Origin: HB2-32-21 sp040235495
GTDB lineage: Bacteria; Pseudomonadota; Gammaproteobacteria; Pseudomonadales; Porticoccaceae
Length of the DNA stretch: 11,875 bases
Direction of reading: 5' to 3'
Assembly (NCBI GenBank): GCA_040235495.1
Contig: JBECKV010000117.1
Coordinates: forward strand, 1 to 11,875
Position numbers and translations under genes: made by a program. Shown piece by piece: positions 6,108-11,875 of this stretch. Position 1 is the stretch's first letter, and every line of letters begins with the position of its first letter. The notes under the pieces are model-generated. The model was not told the DNA's origin, searched no databases, and saw nothing but the letters and a program-made list of their open reading frames with translations.

Positions 6108-7193
6108 ATGATCCATTGTCCCCTCCGTAACATACATTTTTTACTCGCGATCTTTTTCCTTGCCGCGGCACCCGCCCTCGAAACCTTGGCAACCGCAACC
6201 AAAGGACCTGCTCACCACGGCACTGACGGCTACGTCAATCCCTATGTCGAGAAAAGAGAAATCCGCTTCTTCAAGGCTCTATGGTCCTGGGGATTCTCGG
6301 GTGAGTGGCTGGATTACGATCCGGAAAACGACCATGTGCCCGTCACGAAACCTGCACTGGCATCCGGCTCGGTCGACAACGCCACGGTGACCTGGGTGGG
6401 TCACTCCACGGTACTGATACAGCACCGGGGTATTAATATACTCACTGATCCCATGTTCAGCGATCGTGCTTCGCCCTTTTCTTTTATTGGACCCAGGCGT
6501 TTTACAGAGCCGGCGCTGTCTATTGCCGAACTTCCCGATATTCACGCGGTGGTTATTTCCCATGATCACTACGATCACCTCGATACCGGCTCGATAAAAG
6601 CACTGGGCAACAAACCCCTTTATTTTGTACCCTTGGGGCTGAAAAGCTGGTTTATTGCTAAAGGCATTGCCGCCGAACGCGTGGTGGAAATGGATTGGTG
6701 GCACGAGCAGCAAGTACTGCTGGAGGGTACAAGCCTGACGATCACGGCAACGCCTTCCCAGCATTTCTCCGGGCGCGGCCTCGGCAACCGCGATGAGACC
6801 CTGTGGGCAGCCTGGAGCATCGCCTGGGATGACTTTCGGGTCTGGTTTGCTGGCGACACCGGTTACAACGACATCCAGTTCCGGGAAATAGGAGACAAAC
6901 TGGAGAGTATTGATCTGGCAATTATTCCGATTGGCGCCTATGAGCCGGCGGAGATGATGGCTCCGGTGCACGTCAATCCCGCCGAGGCTCTCCAGGTGCA
7001 CCGGGATCTCGGCGCAAAAGCTTCCATGGCCATCCATTGGGGAGCTTTCGTGCTCTCGGCCGAGGGAGTCATGACACCGCTAAAGGAACTTGAACTCGCG
7101 CGCCAGGCCATTGGCGTAAGTGAGAGTGAATTTGCCGCCTTTGCCATTGGCGAGACCCGGCATTATCAGCCTCGCGTCTCGGCCAGGGGCTGA
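6108..7193 (+). CDS. Metallo-beta-lactamase-fold hydrolase, NAPE-PLD-like
   Basis: The 361-residue protein carries every metal-binding position of the NAPE-PLD family: H152, H154, D156 and H157 in SHDHYDHLD, H219 in TPSQH, D250 in AGDTGY, and H310 in SMAIHWG. Further family blocks include WVGHSTVLI (96-104), LTDPMFSDRASP (112-123), IGPRRF, FVPLGL and IPIGAYEP. Characterised relatives (human NAPE-PLD) use two zinc ions to cleave N-acyl-phosphatidylethanolamine to N-acylethanolamine and phosphatidic acid; the true bacterial substrate is unknown. A hydrophobic N-terminus (about 9-24) suggests export or a membrane anchor. The ATG is 7 bases after GAGGA and directly follows the IS OrfA remnant, so the original upstream region may have been lost. 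It has no partner gene on its strand. Confidence 0.88.
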   Translation: MIHCPLRNIHFLLAIFFLAAAPALETLATATKGPAHHGTDGYVNPYVEKREIRFFKALWSWGFSGEWLDYDPENDHVPVTKPALASGSVDNATVTWVGHSTVLIQHRGINILTDPMFSDRASPFSFIGPRRFTEPALSIAELPDIHAVVISHDHYDHLDTGSIKALGNKPLYFVPLGLKSWFIAKGIAAERVVEMDWWHEQQVLLEGTSLTITATPSQHFSGRGLGNRDETLWAAWSIAWDDFRVWFAGDTGYNDIQFREIGDKLESIDLAIIPIGAYEPAEMMAPVHVNPAEALQVHRDLGAKASMAIHWGAFVLSAEGVMTPLKELELARQAIGVSESEFAAFAIGETRHYQPRVSARG

Positions 7194-7255
7194 ATTTAAA
7201 CTGTTTCCCGGCGGCCCCGATCCTGGCGGAGGAGTTAACACGGCATACTCGACCG

Positions 7256-7843
7256 TTAGGGCACGATCAATACTTGAAAAACAATCACCTGGACCAGGCC
7301 GATCATAAAACCAAGCAACGCGCCGAACCAGGTAATGTGTCGAAACTGTTTGCGGGAAAAGCCCATGACCAGATCTTCCAGGGTGGCGACATCCAGATTA
7401 TCGATTTTGTCCTTGATACGGGCCTTGATTTCATCACTGTTCTCCCCCAATCCTTCCGCCAGCTTGCCCAACTCATCGAGCATTTGCGCACTCGCCATAG
7501 TACCGGCCATGCCCAGCATGGCCTGGTTGACATTTAGCAGGCCGCCAACCTGGGCGATCATGTCTTTTATTTTGCTGGCTATTTTGTCCCTGACCCGATC
7601 ATTTAAAAACAGCTTGCCGAGATCCTCGCCATTAAAAACGTGGGCGACAAAGGTATCGGCAATGGCCTCGGCAATATGATGACGCTCCCGGGGAATCAGG
7701 CCCGGCGTAAACGGCACCCGCAGCGAACCCAGATAACGAGCGGCATAGGGGCGAAACAGCATGCGGATGGCGACGTCGTTGGTCACCGCGCCGATAAGCG
7801 CGCCAATGATCGGGGGAAGAATAAAGGCTAACCAGTTTTCCAT
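7256..7843 (-). CDS. DUF445 family membrane protein
   Basis: The 195-residue product begins with a hydrophobic segment (about 4-22) and the family block GALIGAVTNDVAIRMLFRPY, followed by PFTPGLIPRERHHIAEAI (44-61). A long amphipathic, charged helical middle comes next. A C-terminal membrane helix (about 170-193) ends the protein, so both ends are probably in the inner membrane with the middle on one side. DUF445 proteins (B. subtilis YheB is a longer member as I recall) have no established biochemical role. The gene converges on the NAPE-PLD-like gene 62 bases away with no obvious terminator between them. The ATG is chosen because the family N-terminus starts there; AGGGAA lies just upstream. 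It could be the last gene of a carbonic anhydrase-methyltransferase-DUF445 transcript, but a 129-base gap with hairpins precedes it. Confidence 0.86.
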   Translation of the reverse strand: MENWLAFILPPIIGALIGAVTNDVAIRMLFRPYAARYLGSLRVPFTPGLIPRERHHIAEAIADTFVAHVFNGEDLGKLFLNDRVRDKIASKIKDMIAQVGGLLNVNQAMLGMAGTMASAQMLDELGKLAEGLGENSDEIKARIKDKIDNLDVATLEDLVMGFSRKQFRHITWFGALLGFMIGLVQVIVFQVLIVP

Positions 7844-7899
7844 CGTTCATATTCCCTGACGGTAAGGCGGTAAGAGGGTAAGTAGCAAGTGATTAAAGC

Positions 7900-7930
7900 G
7901 CGAGCTAATCGGCTCGCCCGCTTGTGCGGG
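7900..7930 (-). other. Two adjacent hairpins between the methyltransferase and DUF445 genes
   Basis: GCGAGC/GCTCGC (7900-7917, 6-base loop) and CCCGC/GCGGG (7917-7930, TTGT loop) lie back to back after the methyltransferase stop codon. Read on the - strand the second hairpin is followed by GCTTTAATC, a poor T tract. They could attenuate or protect the transcript; a true terminator is doubtful. Confidence 0.35.
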
Positions 7931-7972
7931 TAGAGACTGATACTGTTTTAGGCAGGATACGGCGAGGGCGGT

Positions 7973-8734
7973 TTAATTCGCGGGTTTGCGGTACAGATGC
8001 ACGAAACGGCTGGTTTTACCCTGAACCGCGGGATCAAACACCGAACTTAACAAGTTGTCGTTCGAGTTGGCAAGAAAGTCGGCCTCACGCTCAAATCGAA
8101 AACCCGCGGCTTCCATACCCTGTCTGACCAGCGCCGGATCGATGCGGTGAATATCGTTACCACTGTCCGCAGACGATCCAGCCACCGCGCGATGATCCAC
8201 CACCAGGACAACACCGCCCGGCTTCAATGCGCGTCGAATATTGGCAAGGAATATTGGCCCATCAATGGCGGGCCAGCCCTCGGCCCGATAATAGATATCG
8301 TGGTAGGCCAATACCAGAAATGCGGCATCGGCGACCTCTGTGCCGACATCCAGGTCATTGGCCTCCTGAACCACCTGTTGCACGTTGGTCAGCCTTTGGT
8401 TGCCGTAACGCGCTTGAAGATCCTCGCCTACATAGCTTACATAAGTACTGTTATTGTGAGCGATCACCTTGCCGCTCTCCCCCAGAAAGCGGCTAAGTAT
8501 TTCCGCGTAGTATCCACCACCGGAAAATACATCGACCACGGTCTGGCCTGGCTTGATGCCGGAAAATTCCAGCAGCTGTCCGGGTTTGCTCCGCTCATCA
8601 CGCGCCCGGTCGGCCTCGCTACGGTCAGGGTGGTTAAGCACTGCGCTGATTTCGGGAACCGGAGTTTGCGCCAGGCTTGTCGAACACAGGCCAAACAACA
8701 GCGTGAACGCTAGTATCGTATGGCTGAACTTCAT
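7973..8734 (-). CDS. Exported class I methyltransferase-like protein (COG4798 type)
   Basis: The 253-residue product has a Sec signal peptide (hydrophobic 7-17, likely cut after SLA at 22) in front of a class I SAM-dependent methyltransferase fold. Motif I is VVDVFSGGGYY (66-76), the post-II region has FLVLAYHDIYY (139-149), and LKPGGVVLVVDH (170-181) forms the strand 5 region. NDIHRID (193-199) is another block I associate with this group. It resembles the COG4798 'predicted methyltransferase' family, whose substrate is not known. SAM is not known to occur in the periplasm, so either the protein acts before export, uses another ligand, or has lost catalysis. A good AGGAG precedes the ATG. 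It lies 62 bases after the carbonic anhydrase gene on the same strand with no terminator visible, so co-transcription is possible. Confidence 0.85.
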   Translation of the reverse strand: MKFSHTILAFTLLFGLCSTSLAQTPVPEISAVLNHPDRSEADRARDERSKPGQLLEFSGIKPGQTVVDVFSGGGYYAEILSRFLGESGKVIAHNNSTYVSYVGEDLQARYGNQRLTNVQQVVQEANDLDVGTEVADAAFLVLAYHDIYYRAEGWPAIDGPIFLANIRRALKPGGVVLVVDHRAVAGSSADSGNDIHRIDPALVRQGMEAAGFRFEREADFLANSNDNLLSSVFDPAVQGKTSRFVHLYRKPAN

Positions 8735-8796
8735 GTTTTTCTCCTATTTTTTGGTGTTTTAATGGCAAGGAGGGTTTTACATGCCGAGACCACCAG

Positions 8797-9405
8797 CTAC
8801 ACGTCTTCGACGCCGGACAGGGTCACACCCAGGTTCCTGATCAGGCCATCTTCTATGGAATAAATCCAGCCGTGAATGGACAAATCCTGTCCCGCCCGCC
8901 AGGCTTGCTGGACGATGGTGGTATTGCATACGTTCATCACCTGCTCCATGACATTACGTTCGCACAAGCGGTCGAATTTTTCCTGATCGCCGACGCACTG
9001 CTTGATTTCCTCACTGTGGAAGCGTTGCACGTCGCGAATATGACGCAGCCAGTTGTCAATCAGGCCATGTTCCTGACTTTCCATCGCGGCTTTGACACCA
9101 CCGCAGCCGTAATGCCCACAGACGATAATATGCTTGACTTTGAGCACGTCGACCGCGAACTGCACCACGGACAGGCAGTTGAGGTCGGTATGCACGACCA
9201 CGTTGGCAATGTTGCGATGCACGAATATCTCGCCGGGTGCCAGGCCGACAATCTGGGTTGCCGGAACCCGGCTGTCGGAACAACCAATCCACAGGTATTC
9301 GGGAGTTTGCTGCTGTGAGAGCCGGTTGAAAAAATCCGGCTCTTCGCGGATAACCGCTTGAGCCCATTGGCGATTGCTGTCCAAGAGATGCTGCAAGCTG
9401 CTCAA
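8797..9405 (-). CDS. can: Beta-class carbonic anhydrase
   Basis: This zinc enzyme interconverts CO2 and bicarbonate in the cytoplasm and supplies bicarbonate to carboxylases. With the TTG at 9405 as start the protein has 202 residues, and the zinc ligands fall at C42, D44, H98 and C101, the same numbers as in E. coli Can. The D44/R46 pair of CSDSR is present. W39, R64 and Y182 correspond to the residues that bind the inhibitory bicarbonate in type II enzymes (W39, R64, Y181), so it should be pH-switched. The frame stays open upstream to another TTG at 9504, but that would begin almost at the predicted transcript start with no ribosome binding site, while AGGAG precedes 9405 by 9 bases. The C-terminus is some 17 residues shorter than the E. 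coli protein. Confidence 0.93.
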   Translation of the reverse strand: MSSLQHLLDSNRQWAQAVIREEPDFFNRLSQQQTPEYLWIGCSDSRVPATQIVGLAPGEIFVHRNIANVVVHTDLNCLSVVQFAVDVLKVKHIIVCGHYGCGGVKAAMESQEHGLIDNWLRHIRDVQRFHSEEIKQCVGDQEKFDRLCERNVMEQVMNVCNTTIVQQAWRAGQDLSIHGWIYSIEDGLIRNLGVTLSGVEDV

Positions 9406-9516
9406 ATCGGGATACTCCTGATGCGGGTTGTCTTGATTAAGTGACTGGATCGCCCCTGCTCCTGCCTGCTGGCGTCTGCCGTCAAGACGGCCATGGATAA
9501 GCAACTGGCAACGACG

Positions 9517-9546
9517 ATTATAGCGCTTGTGAAAGACGGCGTTGAA
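9517..9546 (-). promoter_or_regulatory. Candidate promoter of the carbonic anhydrase gene
   Basis: A perfect TATAAT on the - strand (9522-9517) lies 18 bases from TTCAAC (9546-9541), a poor -35 box (3 of 6 matches). The transcript would start near 9510, leaving a leader of about 105 bases to the TTG at 9405. Confidence 0.45.
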
Positions 9547-9881
9547 CTCGATCCATTGGTTTGTGGTAATTCGGGATCAAATAGCTATCCAGGGTACTGG
9601 ATCAAGCTATAATGCCACCGCGCCTGTGACGCGGTAATATCCCGTAGGCCGTGGCACAACCGGTTTTTTGAAACATCTGGCCCCGGTTGGAGCATCATGC
9701 AGGGTGGTTACGGGCCCTGCCAGGCGCACCGTTCCTGTATTCCCGCGGCTTTCCCGTGCTTTCATGAGCCTTCTCGCACTACCTCCACTCTCTCGCCCGC
9801 GTTCGTCCGGCCTGCGGTATAAATTAAATGTCCCTCGGACGTTAATCAGCGACAGCTACGGTTACAAGTGGGCGTGCGCAA
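9547..9881. other. Gene-free stretch between carbonic anhydrase and the phosphatase/kinase
   Basis: No convincing gene is seen. GGATCAA occurs twice, 25 bases apart (9574 and 9599), each followed within three bases by GCTAT. A + strand TATAAT lies at 9608-9613, followed by a foldable segment (GCCAC 9614-9618 with GTGGC 9651-9655, inner CGCG/CGCG hairpin) and a T run at 9664-9669. GCAGGG/CCCTGC forms a dyad near 9700. A small GTCC/GGAC hairpin near 9830-9840 followed (on the - strand) by AT-rich sequence is the only, weak, candidate for terminating the kinase transcript. Confidence 0.4.
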
Positions 9882-11594
9882 TCAAAATAAATATCGGGCG
9901 ATAAATATTCCGTTCAGAATCAGTGCCGCTACGGCCAGACCACGCCAGAAGGCGAGCGGGTTGCGCATCAACAGGGGTTCGTGCCTTTCGCGCAAAAATT
10001 CGGGGTTCGGATTATTGAGATCGTGAATAAACTCCGACAGCTCGCTGTAACGCCGCTCGGGATTCTTGCGCACGGCTTTTTCCAGGGCGTCGTCCACCCA
10101 TACTGGTAGATGCGGAGTCCACCGGCGCGCCGGAATATAGCTAAGCACATGGATGGCGCTTTCATCGTACTTATCGCCAAAGGGCAGTTTCCCGGTCAAC
10201 ATCTCATAGCAGATCACGCCCAGTGAAAAAATATCGGAGCGCGCCGAACACGGGTGACCGAGCAGGTATTCGGGAGCGGTATAGTTCTTGGTGCCTAGCA
10301 GGGTCACACGTTCCAGCGGGCTTGAGATTTCCTCCACGCCGGCGATTTTGGTGGAACCGAAGTCGATGATCCTGACCGTGCCCCGGCCGTCGATCATGAT
10401 ATTTTCGGGTTTCAGATCCTGGTGGATCATCTCCAGCTTGTGGAAGGCGAGTAGGCCCCGTGCCAGTTGTTGAATGATCTCCCTGACACTGTTGAGGTCG
10501 GCGTCAGGATTATCGTGCATCCAGGAACGTAGGGTAAAGCCTTCGATGTATTCGGATACGTAGTACAGAAAACGCCGGGGTCGCTGCTGTGCTATCACTT
10601 TGAGCACATGGTTGCTGGACAGGCGATTGCCGACCCACTCCTCATGCATGAATAAATCGAGATAGGCAGGGTCGTCCTCAAAATTAACGGAAGGGGTTTT
10701 AAGCACCACCCGTGCGCCGCTGTCCGTGTCCTCGGCCAGATAAACCTGGGTGCGTTTGCTGGCGTGAATTTCCCTCAGGATTCGGTACCCATCGAGGATC
10801 ATGCCTGCACTCAACGGAGGCGGAAAGGGTAATTCAGTGAGCTTTTGATAGAATGCCTCATCGTCCAGTCCCGGGAGTTCATCGACACGGATAATCTGAC
10901 AGCTGACGTTATCATCGCTGCCGTTTTTCAGCGCCAGACAAGCAATTTCCCGCGCGGCTCGATCAAGATTATCGCGGTGCTTATAAATCAGCTCGCGCAT
11001 GACTTCATCGGATACGAATTCGTAGACGCCATCGGTGGTCTGGAGAAAAATGTCGCCGACCCGCACCGGCAGCTTGCGGTAATCGATATCGACACGCAGA
11101 TCTATGCCCAGGGCACGGGTAAGATAGTTTTTCTCCTCTGACACCCAGACCCTGTGATCCTGAGTCAGGAGTTCGAACTCTCGGTCGTTGAGCCGGTAGA
11201 TGCGAGTGTCGCCAATATGAAATAAATGAGCGGTCGAGGACTTGATGACCAATGCGCTCAGCGTCGTTGCCAGGCCGCGGTGACCATTGTGGGATACCTG
11301 CTGGCCCTGGCCATAGAGCCAGCGATTGGTCGCGAGCAGCACCTTCTCTATCGAGCTCTTGACCGTCCAGGAATCCGGGGTGCAGTAATAGTCGTGAAGC
11401 AGGCTCTTGGCACTGGTTTCGCTGGCCACCTTGCCTTGCTCGCAACCGCTGACACCGTCGGCAATGACCGCGACAATGCCCTTGTACTGGAGCACGGCGT
11501 CTTCGGGCACCAGCACGCCGTAGCTGTCCTGGTTTTCGTTTTTGACGCCACGGTCGGAATACTGGCCAACGGTAATCAAATCATGAGCTTCCAT
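9882..11594 (-). CDS. Bifunctional PP2C phosphatase / Ser-Thr kinase, membrane-anchored
   Basis: The 570-residue protein joins two opposing activities. Residues 1-240 are a PP2C-type phosphatase: SDRG 13-16, NQD ending at D23, ADGVSG with D46, GDTRIY from 128, TTDGVY with D188, and GSDDNVS with D228, so all expected metal ligands are present. Residues about 268-530 are an eukaryotic-like kinase: K299, E318/E319, HQD with D393, K395, N398, DFG 411-413, APE 440-442 and SDIFSLG from 453. The glycine loop is degenerate: EIHASKRTQVYLA replaces the usual GxGxxG pattern. One transmembrane helix (549-568) at the very C-terminus should tether it with both domains in the cytoplasm. It starts 26 bases after the nitrate transporter gene, with no good ribosome binding site, suggesting translational coupling. 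P. aeruginosa has, as I recall, a kinase gene between nasA and nirB, so a role in nitrate assimilation is likely but untested. Confidence 0.92.
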   Translation of the reverse strand: MEAHDLITVGQYSDRGVKNENQDSYGVLVPEDAVLQYKGIVAVIADGVSGCEQGKVASETSAKSLLHDYYCTPDSWTVKSSIEKVLLATNRWLYGQGQQVSHNGHRGLATTLSALVIKSSTAHLFHIGDTRIYRLNDREFELLTQDHRVWVSEEKNYLTRALGIDLRVDIDYRKLPVRVGDIFLQTTDGVYEFVSDEVMRELIYKHRDNLDRAAREIACLALKNGSDDNVSCQIIRVDELPGLDDEAFYQKLTELPFPPPLSAGMILDGYRILREIHASKRTQVYLAEDTDSGARVVLKTPSVNFEDDPAYLDLFMHEEWVGNRLSSNHVLKVIAQQRPRRFLYYVSEYIEGFTLRSWMHDNPDADLNSVREIIQQLARGLLAFHKLEMIHQDLKPENIMIDGRGTVRIIDFGSTKIAGVEEISSPLERVTLLGTKNYTAPEYLLGHPCSARSDIFSLGVICYEMLTGKLPFGDKYDESAIHVLSYIPARRWTPHLPVWVDDALEKAVRKNPERRYSELSEFIHDLNNPNPEFLRERHEPLLMRNPLAFWRGLAVAALILNGIFIARYLF

Positions 11595-11620
11595 GACGGC
11601 AGTGTAGCGCGCCTTGCTCC

Positions 11621-11875
11621 CTAGCTGACTTCAATCAGCTGGACGGTGCCATCGGGCAGCACTTCGGCGATATGCCCATCCGGCTCATCCATGAATAGGG
11701 CTACGAGCACCCAGCCAAATACGGCGCAGCCACCGATCGCCATGAAAAATACCTGGGGCGAGACAAAAGACAATACCGTAAGAAAACACACCGCGCCGAC
11801 GTTGCCGTAGGCGCCGGTCATGCCGGCAATCTGCCCGGTCATGCGGCGCTTGATGAGAGGCACCATGGCAAATAC
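11621..11875 (-). CDS. nasA: NarK/NasA-type nitrate/nitrite MFS transporter, C-terminal part
   Basis: The last 84 residues are present; the frame runs off the right edge, so the start is outside the window. VPLIKRRMTGQIAGMTGAYG (from 11863 leftwards) contains the G-rich nitrate signature region of the second half of NarK/NasA proteins. It is followed by GNVGAVCFLTVLSFV and a final membrane helix AIGGCAVFGWVLVALF. The cytoplasmic tail is DEPDGHIAEVLPDGTVQLIEV plus one residue. The protein should carry nitrate or nitrite across the inner membrane. The link to assimilation (NasA) rather than respiration (NarK) comes from the downstream phosphatase/kinase gene, as I recall from Pseudomonas. The two genes are probably one transcript. 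Confidence 0.85.
   Translation of the reverse strand, partial: VFAMVPLIKRRMTGQIAGMTGAYGNVGAVCFLTVLSFVSPQVFFMAIGGCAVFGWVLVALFMDEPDGHIAEVLPDGTVQLIEVS

Noticed and set aside
6279..7037. 252-codon - strand frame opposite the NAPE-PLD-like gene
   Set aside because: It is a shadow of the hydrolase, with no recognisable motifs and no ribosome binding site context.
9504..9504. TTG at 9504 as the start of the carbonic anhydrase
   Set aside because: It has no ribosome binding site, would be almost leaderless relative to the predicted promoter, and adds 33 residues with no counterpart in E. coli Can.
9668..9904. 78-codon + strand frame in the gene-free stretch before the phosphatase/kinase
   Set aside because: It overlaps the end of the kinase gene, has no recognisable motif and no clear ribosome binding site.

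Overview
The window looks like a gammaproteobacterial chromosome, possibly marine and of the Cellvibrionales or Pseudomonas-relative type. The carbonic anhydrase and the IbpA-type heat-shock protein align almost residue for residue with the E. coli proteins as I remember them, and the order nitrate MFS transporter then phosphatase/kinase is one I know from Pseudomonas. DUF1302 and COG4798 proteins are also common in such organisms. No taxonomic search was possible.

Left edge (1-2024, + strand): the end of a nitrate-type ABC transporter, made of a truncated permease (NrtB) and one long ATPase carrying two ABC domains in tandem (NrtC/NrtD type). A terminator follows. Right edge (9882-11875, - strand): the end of a NarK/NasA-type nitrate/nitrite MFS transporter, followed 26 bases later by a membrane-anchored fusion of a PP2C phosphatase with a Ser/Thr kinase. 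Parts of two different nitrate-uptake systems therefore point at each other across about 7.9 kb of unrelated genes.

Between them: (i) 2181-2842, an ibpA-type small heat-shock gene with its own terminator, a candidate sigma-32 promoter and a leader hairpin that would hide the ribosome binding site, consistent with an RNA thermometer; (ii) 2843-3851, a gene-poor, partly AT-rich kilobase holding the 5' remnant of an IS3-family insertion sequence; (iii) 3852-5813, a secreted DUF1302 outer-membrane-type protein with a strong terminator; (iv) 5937-6107, a second, unrelated IS3-family OrfA remnant abutting the next gene; (v) 6108-7193, a NAPE-PLD-like metallo-beta-lactamase-fold hydrolase; (vi) on the - strand, a DUF445 membrane protein, a methyltransferase with a signal peptide, and a beta-carbonic anhydrase best started at a TTG codon.

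The most rewarding points are the phosphatase/kinase fusion beside a nitrate transporter, the asymmetric ATP sites of the double ABC protein, the predicted thermosensor of ibpA, the exported methyltransferase, and the two IS scars around the DUF1302 gene. I see no CRISPR array, tRNA, rRNA or intact mobile element, and no clearly novel multigene system.
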